From positions 434,001-498,000 of the forward strand of contig JAWWNJ010000110.1 in NCBI GenBank assembly GCA_037176885.1: a stretch of DNA of 64,000 bases, read 5' to 3'. The notes beneath the pieces are model-generated. The model saw only the letters and a list, made by a program, of their open reading frames with translations, made no database searches and had not been told where the DNA came from. The position numbers and the translations under genes were made by a program. Below, in pieces: positions 21,507 through 32,934 of this stretch; position 1 is the stretch's first letter; each line of letters begins with the position of its first letter. Source of the stretch: Favolaschia claudopus (taxonomy: Eukaryota; Basidiomycota; Agaricomycetes; Agaricales; Mycenaceae).

Positions 21507-22512
21507 CTTATCTTTGTTATTGCAAGTTCTGCCGACTGATCATTCGTTTATTGTATAGGTGCTATTTTCATGTTTCTCACGGCCTCAGCACCCAAATCAA
21601 GTCGTGGAACTGTCAATGGCATTTCGCAAACATCTGTTGCGCTTGCGCGCGCCATAGGCCCTGCCATGTCGACGTCTTTATTTTCGCTTTCTGTGCAGCA
21701 TAACTTGCTTGGCGGCTACATGGTTTATCTCGTCTTCTTCCTGCTTTCCGGCCTGGCTCTGGTGCTTGGTAAATGTCTTCCGGAAGAGGTATGGGATGAT
21801 ATCGAGGATTGAATCGTAGACACGGCAGGCAGGCATTTCAGGGGCTTCCAGTTTATGGGGTTTACAGGTGTTTCCATGGGTATATAGCAAAAGGTTTTCG
21901 CCACAATAGAAGCGGCATAAACTTCTCAGGTCTATCGGCATGCTCAAATCTTGATTATTAGCGAATCATTTGAGAAGAAACGCGTACTAGGGTTTCCCTT
22001 CTTCAAGGAAGCCCCTGGACGAACTCATTTCCGTATCATTGAACTCAAATATAGCCTAAGGTTTTCACGGGACCCGGAAACTCCTGCCGGATTCTATAAA
22101 ATACAAGCTTTCGACTCCAAGGGTCCCACTCCTCGCCCTCTATTCTGCAATGACAGACGAACCGAATGAAACAACATCCCTCCTCAGCCCTAAGTCTTCG
22201 CCAACGACAACAACGCCTACTCCCCTACCGAAGCTTCAACTAGCAATCATTATGCTCGTTCAAGTCTGCGAGCCCTTGACGAGCCAATCTATATATCCGT
22301 ATATAAACCAGGTACGCGCCGCGAGACACGGCTCACCGTAAGCTCCAGCTCACTGACAGACCGTCTATCTATGTATCACTATCGGCTTAGCTTGTCAGCG
22401 AGCTCGATATCACGGGTGGAGATCAGAAAAAAGTTGGCTACTATGCGTGAGTCGTAATGAGTTGAATTTTGCGCGGGTGAGACTCATTGAATTAATACGA
22501 AGGGGTCTCGTG
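21507..22512 (+). repeat. Perfect tandem duplication, second copy (1006 bp)
   Basis: Exact copy of 20501-21506; the sequence after it (agcatgcagccg) is the genuine continuation of MFS2. No obvious microhomology is seen at the junction ctcgtg|cttatc. Confidence 0.95.
21559..21812 (+). pseudogene. Duplicated terminal exon of MFS transporter 1
   Basis: Repeats the last exon of MFS1 (GAIFMFLTASAPKSSRGTVN to the end EVWDDIED) with no upstream body of the gene. It is preceded only by the truncated MFS2 start. Confidence 0.85.
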
Positions 22513-24100
22513 AGCATGCAGCCGTCGTATAGACTTCCAATCAACTGACCAGGATCATGTTCTTCAAAACAAATATCAAGATCGTTGAGTGGTTTCGAGA
22601 TTTCAACCCTTTATTCATGGCCCATTGATGGATTCGAATTGACAGGAGAGTTTGTTCTTTATAACAGAGGCCATTGCCGTCTTCCAATGGAGCAGATTTT
22701 CCGACAGAAATGGCCGCAAGCCTGTCTTACTCGTCGGTTTGATAGGTTCAGCCGTGTCTATGGTTTGCTTCGGGCTTTCACGCACATTTTGGGCGTTGGT
22801 TGTGAGGTGAGGTAGTAGCTTAAGGGGTTCTCGTGTGCTTATTTTCTTCCCCAAGTCGTTGTTTGACAGGATTGTTGAATGGCAATACAGGTCTGTAAGA
22901 CACAGCTCTAAGGCTTGTACAGTGTCCTTATTCAATTCCTTTGTTGAGGGGTCATGAAAAGTTCTCTAATGGATGTCACCGACTCCTCAAATCGCGCCAA
23001 AGGTTTTGCGTACTTCCCCTGTGAGTTTGACTTCTTCATGATTCTTTCAATGTGAACAATTATTTACTTGGACAGTGATATGGGCGACTGGGGCCTCACT
23101 CGGGCCGTTTATAGGCGGATCCCTCTCAACCCCACAAAAACGTTTTCCTGAAATATTTCCTGGCTCATTTTGGGCAGAGTTCCCTTATTTTCTGCCTTCT
23201 TTGGTTGTCAGCGGGTTCGTATTCTTTTCATTTGTAGTGGTTCTCTTGCTTTTCAAAGAGGTGGGCCTTCGATATTGTTTCATATTTTGAACCAAGTTGT
23301 TGACGCAGCACTAGTCATGCCCGGTCAAAGCCAGGAATTCGCTGAGCCGTCCTGATCCTGAAAATGTTGCGTGCACTTGCCCGAAATCCGTGAATGGTCC
23401 ATTGCCAATGAAGGACCTGTTTGGGTTCCCTATTGTTATCTCCATATCGAACTACGTCGCCGTGGCATTCTTGAACATAGTATTGGCTGCCCTCCTCCCG
23501 CTTTTCCTAGCTATGCCGATCGAAATTGGAGGTCTCGGTCTACCTCCAAACAGGATAGGTTCAATCCTAGCTGTGTACGGCGTCATAACTGGAATCTTTC
23601 AGGTCTCGTTCTTCTCGCTACTCATGCGACGGTATGGCGCCAGGCGTGTTTTTCTGGGCGGAATTTCGGCGTGCCTGCCTATATTTGTCCTATTCCCAAT
23701 TATCAGTGTCATTGCTAAGCAATCCGGCCTTTCTTTCATCGTATGGATCCTCGTAGGATGTGTCCTCGCCCTTGGAGCCTGCATGGACAGTTCTTTCGGT
23801 AAGTTGAAATATCGAGTTGAAACTGCTGTTGACCGAATACAAGGGGCTATATTCATGTTCGTCACTGCTTCCACTCCTACAAGCAGTCGGGGAACCGTCA
23901 ATGGGAGTGCTCAAATGTTCGCTTCCCTTTCCCGGGCTATTGGGCCGGCATTATCCGCTTCCCTTTTTTCGTTTTCGGTTCAGCATGATATATTGGGCGG
24001 CTACGCGGTCTACGCTTTCTTTTTCGTACTTTCCGTGTTTGCCCTACAACTCGGACGACAACTACCTGAAAACGTGTGGGAAGAAGTCGATGATATATGA
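22150..24100 (+). CDS. Major facilitator superfamily transporter 2
   Basis: Complete spliced paralogue of MFS1. Exon 1 runs from ATG 22150 to 22311 (intron gtacgc...cttag), exon 2 gives LVSELDITGGDQKKVGYYA, then the micro-exon gggtctc. Next come ESLFFITEAIAVFQWSRFSD with RNGRKPVLLVG (loop 2-3 motif), FGLSRTFWALVV, GASLGPFIGGSL, WAEFPYFLPSLVVSGFVFF, a linker, FPIVISISNYVAVAFLNIVL, LPLFLAMPIEIGGLGLPP, RRYGARRVFLGG and the final exon GAIFMFVTASTPTSSRGTVN to NVWEEVDDI. DHA1-like exporter at a membrane; substrate unknown. It converges on the kinase gene with 66 nt between stop codons. Confidence 0.82.
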
Positions 24101-24166
24101 TATTTTCGATCTGTATTTGGTTGTGTTTCCAAAATGTTGAATCAGGCTACGCTATGAATGAACTAT

Positions 24167-27100
24167 CTACGGATCTACTATCGCGGCTCCGCATTGAAGG
24201 TAAGGCTCGAAACGGTGCACGGTCCAAGTCATGCAAAAATTGTTTGCCTCCATCGGAGAACGGAAATGTAACTGGAGATTGTTTGAATCGAAGGCATAAA
24301 TCAACCTGGGTTCGGCCAAAGCTCCTCTGGGTACGATCTCTCCAAGAGACTCGAAAACTGTGAAGAAAGCCTCTTCTGCGTCGGTATCCATGTTCAAGGG
24401 TCCAAAGCGCACCACCGCGTACTCTTCTTCAAACCGAACCTGCTTACCCTTGTCCATTTTCAGCGATGGAGAAGAATGTTGTTCTGCCTCAAATTCCTCT
24501 GCTGAAGCAATGGAGGAGGTGCGTGTTGTTCCCGACCCACTTGCAATCCCCATTTCTGGCACTTGGTCGCCTGCATGCTCTGCTTCACTTGCGTGTTTCA
24601 GCTCCGACAGGACGTTGGCGATTACTTCGGCGGTGGGGCGCGCTGACGGTTCTGCTTCCCAGCACATCTGAACGAACTCCCAAAGCCGTTCAGGCATCAA
24701 AACGCCCCCTTTGTCCGATGGTCGGGTTTGGTACGGCCTTCTCTGAGGTATATTACCACCACTCTCAGAGAAGGCAATGATGAGCACTGTTTCTTGCGCA
24801 AACTGACTGAAGGGTTCGACACCCTCCGACCAGATCTAATCGCAGACAGGCATCAGCGAAAAGGACTGGGACCGAAAACGCCAGGAAAATATACTTCGCA
24901 GCATACACAGCCAAACGCCCAGATGTCAGAGGCGAATGTACGTCTGAAATGGCCGTCCGAAGGAGGGATAATCAATTCCGGGGACATCCACCGTGTCGAG
25001 CCGCTTTGAGCCGATGTTTTTCTCGTTGTGTCCGATTCAGCAAAGGCAGACAGCCCGAAATCGGTCAATCGTGCACGTCCATTCTTATCTATGAGGATGT
25101 TCCGCTGCGTTGAAATCATGATCAATCAACCGTGCTCACGGATGCCAGTCCTGACTCACTCCACATAAATCTCCGTGTACAATGCGCTGGCGGTGAAGGT
25201 ATCTGAGCCCTTTAATCGTGTCGTGAAGCTATGTTTGCCATATTTATGTTCAATATCGGTAATTTTGAGGCAAAAAAATTAGCTTACCAGTTCGATTGCA
25301 TACGGGGAAGAAGGGCTGTGCTTCGCCATGTACTTCAGTACACTTCCTTGGGGCATCCATGGCGAAACCATGGCCCTGAAGGGACTGGGAAAGATAGTAG
25401 ACTCGACACCAAGGAACCGAACAATATTGCGGTGGTTGAGATAATGCCACGCCAGTGCCTCTCGGAAAAATTTCGCATTTAGAATACGCCGCCGTTCCTC
25501 AGACTGGTCTTCAAATATCTTGAGTACCTTCAAGGCAACCTCCTTTGCTTGGCCATCAGAATCCGTATACTTTCCGTGATAGATGTTGGCGAAACCCCCA
25601 TGTGCCACTGGGTAATCACTCAATAGAGTGACCTTAGGAAAGGATAGCTCAACTGGCAGCATTCCTAGATGCGCTGCAAGAAAGTTCATTAGGCGCTGAG
25701 CTCGTTGCAAAAATTGTGGCTCGTCGGAGATCATGTCGTTGTCCGGTAAGCCAGTCTCGAGGATCTGCAATATCACGGTGGATCGAATTGAATGGTGGGG
25801 CTCAGACTATTCAGCTCACTGAATGTGTCATCTCCAGGGCTGCCGACGCATGCTCTCGAGGAACCTCGGCAATATCCTTCTTGTAGGAATTGAGATCAAA
25901 TAATGGTAGGAGAACACCGGCGATCTCGATGTTATCTTGTTTTATTTTCCTCGGAATCTGTGCACGAGTTTGTGCGGACATCTCTGGCAAGCACTGCGAC
26001 GCGTTGGCACTTAGAATCGACAAGATGGCATATTTTATCCATACCTCCAGAATACGCTCTCTGTCCTTCGACGCTTTGTATAATTGCGAGAAAATTCCCG
26101 CGGTTGAAAGACTGGCCTCCGCGTCGAGTACATGCGAACTTTGAGAAATTTCGAGCACTTTGGGCCACACTCTAGAGCGAAACGCCGTTAGTATGGTTTC
26201 TGAAGACAATGAATGAACAAACTTCTCAGCTTCTGGTCCTCCGACACGGTGCACACAATCCACTAAAAGCTGAAAAATATTCTGTGGATGATTGAAGCGT
26301 GATATCAATGTTTCAAAGTTCACCGTCGCACAATCATTCATACCTCATGAAGCACTGGACAAGGTGGCGTTATTCCAGAATAAAGGACGCTTTCGGTGTC
26401 GGACATGAACATAGTACATATGCATTCCAACAGCGATCTATGCACCTCGGCGACGTGTCGAAGAAAGCGAGGTGTGCTGACGATCACAAGACCGAGTCCC
26501 GGGTAGCGAGTTCCGAGTTTGTCCTGGAGAATATCGGCTATACTCCAGATGTCTTGGGCTTGCTCCGTACTGCGAACACCATGCAGTAGTAGAACGGTAC
26601 GAGTGATCTCCACAGGCTCGGCGCTTTCGATGTCTGAGCTCGAGCCTTCATTCTTTCTGCGCTGCTGTTTGTATATACTTTTTATTGGCTGTACGAGGAG
26701 GTTTTGGACGAATTCCTGTCGGATAGCCGAAGGAAAACATTAGTAACAGTTGTTGGATAAGTATGTATAGCTGAAAACGCACCTCATCGTCGTCATAATA
26801 TGACCAAGTTTTCGTTGACTCTTTTGCCCGAGGAATGTTGAAATGAAAACCAGAGAAATTACGGGAAACGATGGGCGGTGGATCCTGACCGATCTCTTTT
26901 CTGTATTCCGCGGATGCAGAAGCAAACCCGTGAATTATTGGCCAGTATACCGACTTGCTATCGGTGAGGTCGACGGAGAACACATTGTAGGGCTTATCGC
27001 TCAGCTCGGTAGACGAGAAGATGCGCATAGCTTTTCGAACGATATCATGTCTTGCGTCTAAGCTGACCGTGGTCATCCATAACGTGTGCCGCCGACTCTT

Positions 27101-27376
27101 GTATAGTCGCGACCAGTGAAGTATATTTTCGGTCAACACCGACGAACTGATGCGCGGGGAAGCCGCCGTCGAATTTCGAGGGTCTCGAGTGTCAAGCACG
27201 GCCTCAGAGCCCGAGCCCAGCTCCAGTGGTGCATCGTCAGCAGGTAACGCAATCGGTCCTGTAGATTTCCGCCGAAAGATCTTTTTCACTCGGGAAAACA
27301 GTCGAACCCGCAGTCCACGATTCGCCGAGTTGGATTCATCGAACGATATGGAGTCTCCTGATACAAGAACTCGCAT
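24167..27376 (-). CDS. TKL-like protein kinase with N-terminal extension
   Basis: Multi-exon gene. The N-terminal part (ATG 27376, MRVLVSGDS) is basic then largely unannotated, with LLHGVRSTEQAQDIWSIADI and an all-helical region VHRVGGPEAEKFVHSLSS. The kinase domain has VAHGGFANIYHGKY (glycine loop), VALKVLK (lysine), FFREALAWHYLNHRNIVRF (helix C), YLHRQRIVHGDLCG (catalytic loop, HGD instead of HRD), NILIDKNGRARLTDFGLS (DFG), STRWMSPELI and SDIWAFGCVCCEV. The C-lobe ends RLWEFVQMCWEAEPSARPTA. A Ser-rich tail and VVRFGPLNMDTDAEEAFF follow. The R-to-G change is usual in the expanded agaricomycete kinase families and does not itself mean inactivity, since K, E, D and DFG are present. The true start could lie further upstream. 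Confidence 0.78.
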
Positions 27377-27438
27377 GCAGTCGACGACTGGCTTCCATTC
27401 AAAATATATTCTCGATAAATTCAAGCCACGTACTCATT

Positions 27439-28057
27439 TTATCGAGCATGAACTGCCGAAATTTGTCTCCCAGGAAACATCGCTCGAATATACACAATGC
27501 GGCATTGTAACAAATGCACACCTGACACGAGTGTCAAGAACAGAAGTCTGCAAGGTTTTAGCAGTTAAGGACTTACGTCCAGCGATAACGACGCATTGTC
27601 TCGGAAGGAGGGCAGCAAACTATGCCGCGAATGGTAAGTTCGATCGTCTGTGTAAAGAGTGACTACTCACAACATGGAAAGACCCCAAAGGGCAACAACC
27701 TGCATCGCAGATAGCTGATTCGGATGCAGAGAAAACGAATACACAGTAGCGGCTTACTAGGAGCATATTTTGCAACGGATTGTATGCTTCTTCGGTAAAA
27801 TACTGCCCAAAGAAAGCAATTGGTATCTGTGCTCCTCGCAGGGTGACAAAGAGGACCACTGGGCTCAAATCTTAAAACGGAAAGTGCTCATCTGTCATTT
27901 GTAAAGACTTACGCATCACGAACACAAGCAATTGAACCAGTGGGGGGAGGACGGTCGTTTCAACCAATAGGCAAATAGCGCCATAGAATAACAGTGCCAG
28001 TGAAAAGAATGTGGCGGGCAACCAGATATGCCCATAAATCTTGAGCAAGGTGTACAT
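27439..28057 (-). CDS. Small multi-pass membrane protein, gene model incomplete
   Basis: From ATG 28057 (MYTLLKIYGHIWLPATFF) two hydrophobic helices are read (PATFFSLALLFYGAICLLV and LPPLVQLLVFVM). After a 42-nt intron follow LSPVVLFVTLRGAQIPIAFF and GQYFTEEAYNPLQNMLL, then VVALWGLSML. The 3' end is unsettled: one model stops at 27573, another continues as TLLFLTLVSGVHLLQC to a stop at 27439. Between three and five helices result. I do not recognise the family; it is not a seven-helix pheromone receptor. It could alternatively be the amino end of the kinase gene downstream. Confidence 0.5.
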
Positions 28058-29200
28058 GGTGAAGGTGAAAGTTGAAGAAAAATGACATACTCGTAATTTA
28101 GGCGCCGACAGTGTCAGGCTGCTGTGCTGAGCGTTTCAGAGTTCAACGTTCAACGTCAGTGCGTTCAACCATCAGATGTTCAAATGATTGGCGAGAGCGA
28201 ATACCAGTGACCAGACGCCGTGAAAATGCGTAGCTGAGAGCTCCTTTTCTGCTCACTGGCAGAGAACCATGGCCACCGTCCCACGACGTTCCAGATATCT
28301 AAACGATCGTCGATTCGCACCACCCAGTCAGTGCGAAATTGGGACTCGGAGCAAACAAATTCGAACAGTCTGGGATCCAATATGCGTTCGATATGCGTCG
28401 TGCGATGGCCGTGGAGCGTAGACTCGGTAGAGGACCAATCATGATCTTTGTCTGGGATATTGCTAGGATAGGCCAGTGAACATTTTCACGTTTGCTCAAA
28501 TTGCTTTCAGGCGGGCGCCAAATCGGGACAGCGAGCAAATACTGTCAAACAAGACCAAAATTTGATGCACGTATTGTACTCTAGGGCTGGATTACATAGT
28601 CTAATCTCGCTGCGCAACGCGACAGACTGCATTTCGCGATGACGGCAAACGGGCCCGACCTGGGAAAACCCTGGACGCCTTGGGCCGCTTTTACGTTCCT
28701 TGACGCGTCAAAGCAACCAATGAGACGCGTGACGTCACGCGTTTGGCAGATGGTTCGGAAGCGTGTGACAATGGAGTCAGCAAGAGGTTTGAGCCGGACG
28801 TCGACATGCTCGTTCTCGTGGTTGATCTCAGCATGTACGAAGCTACGAACCAAATACTCCACTGGCCACAATTTATCCGAACCAAGCCCTCCCCGTCATA
28901 GTCCCTTTCGTTGTAGTCTCTACTCTTAGGCGACTGGGGACTCAGAGTTGGCGACTCGGTCAAAAAAAATTACTGTACTGACTCAAGTGCGGGCCGATCA
29001 GCTCGTCGCTATCCACGTTTGCGACGACGATACCTCCGAGCGGCGAGAACATAGCGTGCTAGAGGCTTGGCGTTACGCAAAAGGATACAAATCGGGATCT
29101 AAAATGCGGTTCTCCGTTGGTTCTCCGAGTCTCATAAAGCAAAACATTTCCCGGCTTCAAGTTCCACTCTTCGTCATCCCCCTTCCTCTCCTCCACTACG
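28058..29200. other. Divergent intergenic region
   Basis: Separates the minus-strand membrane/kinase genes from the plus-strand dehydrogenase. No gene supported. It carries a cluster of acgcgt words and a long palindrome (separate entry), and a ccaat box at 28716. Confidence 0.5.
28725..28742. promoter_or_regulatory. 18-bp palindrome with CRE core and two MluI boxes
   Basis: acgcgtgacgtcacgcgt is a perfect palindrome. Its centre tgacgtca is the classical ATF/CREB bZIP site and its wings are acgcgt, the core of the MBF (MCB) box; a third acgcgt is at 28703. Regulatory function is inferred only. Confidence 0.4.
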
Positions 29201-30767
29201 ATGAAGCTCTCACTTTCTCTCGCTGTTTCAGCCCTCGCAGCTTCAGGTTTGCGCAGCTCTCTTGCTTAGCATTTTTTTTTGGTACTTAGTGACTTTATCA
29301 CAGCACACGGAGCGTGGACTACACCCCAGTATCCGCTCAATACGCCATCGGGCTGGACTGCCCATGGCTTCGCCTCAAACCTTACCAACCCCCGTGGGAT
29401 AGCCTTCGACAAGCGTGGCCACCTCCTCGTTGTTCAAAGCGGCGTCGGTATTGTCGCTTTCACTCTCAACTCGGACGGTAGTGCCGCCTCGAAGCGAACT
29501 TTGCTCAATAACACGCTTCTCAACCACGCTGTTGCCCTCAGCAATGATGGATCCATACTCTTTGCATCGGTGCGCTCAATCACTAATTCTGGGTTTGCTT
29601 TCACGAGCATTATCTAGTCCTCCAACACCACCTGGAGATGGAACTACAATGCTGCTGCGCTTACCCTCAGCAACCAGAAGACACTCGTCACAGTGAGCCT
29701 ATTTCCGTCGCAGTATAGCGTTGTGATGTACTCATTTGAGTTTCTAGAACATGATCAACGATGACCACACTAGCCGTACCCTGTTCGTCTCTAAAAAACA
29801 CCCGAATCTTCTAGTCGTGTCACGCGGCTCTGGTGAAAACGTCGACCTTGGCGCAGACCTTCCTAGCGGCCGTGCGCAAGTCCGCGTCTTCGACTGGACC
29901 AAGATTGGCGCTGACGGAGTCCCATACACTGAGGGTGCCACTCTGGCGTACGGCGCGCGCAACGAAGTAGGTATTGCGGAGGACGCGTCGGGGCAGATCT
30001 GGGGTGTCGAGAACTCTGCGGATGACCTCATCACTACCAGCGAAGGCGTCACATACGATGTGCACCAGGACAATCCTGGCGAGAAGCTGCACAACTGTAA
30101 GCAGTTTCAAACATCGCGCGGCTCATAGATGACTTAATCCTGTTTCAGTTGGAGATGCTGCGAAAGCGGCGAACAAATTCTACGGCTACCCTTACTGCTT
30201 CTCGGTGGTAGGTGTATTGCTCTCCATCTATTCTCCGGAACGCTAAATCTTTTAACCAGTGGAACTCTTCTCTGTTCCCCGCGTCCGCCCCCGTCTCTAT
30301 CGGAGACTGGTTCGTCCAGACCCCCAACAGCACCATCAACAGTGACTGGTGCAATGCGAACGCCATCAAGCCCAAGGTCATCTTCCAGGTGAGCTTCATT
30401 TAATACTCGTTCTATACACCCACTGATTCACGCTGTTTTCCCTTCACAGCCCCACTCCGCCCCTCTTGACATCAAGTTCTCGCCCATCGACACAAACGCA
30501 TACGTCTCCTTCCACGGCTCATGGAACCGCCAACCCCCGACCGGCTACAAGGTCGTCGTCGTCCCTGGTAGCGTCTCGAAAGGCGCGTGGGAGCCCACGG
30601 CCGACATTACCACCCAGACGGGATACACCGATCTGCTGTGGAACACGGATGCTGCGGCGTGCACCAATGGATGCTTCCGCCCTGTTGGCCTTGCGTGGTC
30701 GGCGGCCAAGAGGTTGTACGTGTCGAGTGATGCGACTGGGGAGGTTTTCGTGCTGCAGAAGAATTAG
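29201..30767 (+). CDS. Secreted AA12-like (PQQ-dependent) pyranose/sorbosone dehydrogenase
   Basis: Seven exons; introns of 57, 48, 55, 52, 52 and 61 nt leave exactly 414 codons (413 aa), so the model is self-consistent. ATG 29201 encodes a signal peptide MKLSLSLAVSALAASAHG, then a six-bladed beta-propeller sequence: NLTNPRGIAFDKRGHLLVVQ, NHAVALSNDGSILFAS, GARNEVGIAEDASGQIWGVE, HQDNPGEKLHNFGDAAKAAN, YGYPYCFSVW, PHSAPLDIKF, VSFHGSWNRQPPTGYKVV and CFRPVGLAWS. These are features of fungal L-sorbosone/pyranose dehydrogenases (auxiliary activity family 12). No cytochrome domain or CBM1 is present, so it is the short form. It probably oxidises sugars outside the cell and may feed electrons to lignocellulose-degrading oxidases. 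Confidence 0.85.
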
Positions 30768-31308
30768 GTGTAAGAAGTCAGAAGTAAAATTGCTCGCGTC
30801 CCTTTCAGTACTTTACATGAATGGTCTTGTATTCTTTACGCTCAAAATCTTTCGGTTTCATCTACTGTATGTGCAGGTTAGAATTCGATAACTGCTCAAA
30901 CGTGGGCAGATCCGCCACCATGAGCAAGAGAAAGACATGTCACCCCGCTCACTCATTGCAGAATTTGCTTCCGCGGAAGCAGAGTACAAAGGTAAGCTGA
31001 CAAGGCATTCAAAATTTGCTCGGATTCAGACAGTTTAGATCAAGCTGCAGACTCGAATTGATTGAGATGTGTACAGTATAGCAAATGCGGAAACAAGTAG
31101 AGATGAAGGCGAATGGTAATAAGATAATTTGCAGCGCAAAGCATGCCAAAATGCTGTCGTCAACTCCGTCCTACGACCCGACCCCGAACCGAAAAACCGA
31201 AAGCGATGTATGTTCATGTCGTACTGAAGATTGCGTGAGCGGATGAGAAGAGAGTGGGAAGATAGAAAGAGCTTACTGTAATGATGCCAGTGACCAAGGT
31301 CAAATCAT
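30768..31308. other. 3' flank shared by AA12 gene and pheromone gene A
   Basis: No gene seen. From about 30955 the sequence belongs to the inverted duplication that includes pheromone gene A. Confidence 0.5.
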
Positions 31309-31485
31309 TCAGGCAATGGTGCAGCTGCCGCTGGACCCGGTGCCATCGTCCTCATTGACGGTAGGGAGAGAGGTGTCCTCCTTGCAGACGACGCAGCTGC
31401 CGCTGGAGCCCGTGCCGTCGTCCTCGTTGGCGGGGGGGAGGACGACGTCCTCAACCTTCTTGGTAATGGCGGTGAAAGAATCCAT
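31309..31485 (-). CDS. CaaX peptide resembling a double-module mating-pheromone precursor, copy A
   Basis: 58-residue intronless frame starting MDSFTAITKKVEDVV, as basidiomycete lipopeptide pheromone precursors often do (MDSF/MDxF), and ending in the CaaX box CTIA (farnesylation, AAX cleavage and methylation expected). Residues 19-34 and 43-58 are two copies of one module: NEDDGTGSSGSC followed by VV-C in the first and TIA in the second. Acidic N-E-D before DGTGSSGSC fits the charged processing site known upstream of mature pheromones. The ATG at 31485 is supported by conservation in copy B and by a TATAAAA box 95 nt upstream. No pheromone receptor was recognised nearby. Alternative: another prenylated small peptide of unknown role. 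Confidence 0.75.
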   Translation of the reverse strand: MDSFTAITKKVEDVVLPPANEDDGTGSSGSCVVCKEDTSLPTVNEDDGTGSSGSCTIA

Positions 31486-31579
31486 TGGATGAGAGGAGGA
31501 GGATGAGGGTGCACGAGAGAGCAAGTGGGCAAGTGGGAGTGGTAGGCGAGCCTGGGGAGTTGAGAGAATTCTGCCCGGG

Positions 31580-31586
31580 TTTTATA
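31580..31586 (-). promoter_or_regulatory. TATA box of pheromone-like gene A
   Basis: TATAAAA on the minus strand about 95 nt upstream of the ATG; the same box stands at the equivalent place in copy B. Confidence 0.6.
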
Positions 31587-32060
31587 CTAAAAGCTTGCAT
31601 TGTGCGACGAGCAAGTCAGACCTATGAAGGTCAACCGATCGTTTAATTTGTGCAACAATAAGAATAGGAAGGAGGGACCCGACGAACAAAAAGACAAGAT
31701 CGGTAATCGGATCAAGACGACAAAAAAACTTGAGTACTCGGTCTCCGATGCGTTCACTGTCTTCCTGAAAATTGACTAGGAAATAGCATGAAAATTGAGA
31801 CGAGGGCCAAGCGTCGAGTTGCAGCCAGCCCCTTGAAGGGGAAATTCAAGGCTCGACAACAGCTATGCAGTGTATTGCATAAAGTTTTGCTTTTCGTCAT
31901 GCTGGAGTTCTCCAGCGACCACTCGGACCAGCGTAGACGAAGACAATAAAACAACTGATCACAGTGATCGATCGCGAGAAAAAAACGAGAGGTCTTCAAA
32001 GTCATTGAAGAGAGACATAGAGTTTACAATGACGACGAGAGCCCCATGCGTATCGAAGCG

Positions 32061-32934
32061 ATCGTTAGTGTGTTGCCTGAGAGATTAATTCGAGTTCGGC
32101 TGCGAGTGTCGCAAGTGGGCTACTGATGCAGAGACTCAGAGAGAACGTTCCACGATACTAGCGGAGAGTCTGGCTGTGTGGACAGAAAATATACTTGGTA
32201 GTAGCTTGAAAGAGACAGAGCAAGCTGCAAGAACAAGTGCGTGGGGTTCACGAAAGGCGCTTCGAGTTACTTACAAGCGGAAAAAAAGAGTGAGTGGTGG
32301 CAGTGTAAGCCGGTCCGATTGAGCCGTACATTTTTCTCACGCGTTTCCCAAGTTGGGACCGCCCTCCAATGACCATCGCCTGCTTCCCGAGGCTTGAGGC
32401 TGCTTGTGACGAAACTTTGCTTCTCGTTGAGCTAGTAGCCCGAGCGACCAAATACCACTCGTTGCATGAATATCGCGGTCTTGAAGCCCTCACATTTTAC
32501 GGCCGTTCGTGCTCTCAACTCCAACCCAAATGCAAAGGCAAGGGTTGATGATTTCTGCTTCCAATTAGCGTGCTCCAGCCTCTGCAAGTAGCTATTCTAA
32601 AAGGTGTGTTATATATTCCCGAGTATGCGGGCGAGGCTCCGCAAAAGAACAATACATGGATGGCGAGTGATGCAAACGATCTGGCAATGGAGAGCGTGTT
32701 TCTGTGCGGAGCAATGCTCGTACGCGTCGAGTACGGGGCAACAGTGAAACGCTATGGTGTCCAGCATAGTTCGTGCAGGACGCGCACCGCAAGTTGTAGA
32801 CGCAAAACTGCAGCAACCGCCGCTTCCGACAGTTTGTCTGAGTCACTAAGTTTGCCGTGGCCATTGATTGGGACCGTTTTTCCGGACGTGATCCTTTGTG
32901 GATGTCCCAGGACCTCCCTCGAGCCACCATCATC
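32061..32934. other. Intergenic upstream of MFS gene 3
   Basis: No gene seen; frames on both strands lack recognisable domains. Not part of the inverted duplication. Confidence 0.4.

Larger units (their letters stand above)
30955..32060 (-). repeat. Inverted duplication, arm A
   Basis: Reverse complement of this segment matches 48600-49645 over gene, promoter and 3' flank. Examples are gttgacgacagcattttggc on the 3' side, tttttgttcgtcgggtccct upstream and gcgatcgatcact near the outer end. Similarity is high near the gene and weaker towards the ends. Confidence 0.85.

Noticed and set aside
27439..28057. Possible STE3-type pheromone receptor
   Set aside because: Hydrophobic, but only three to five helices and none of the receptor's typical sequence; too short.
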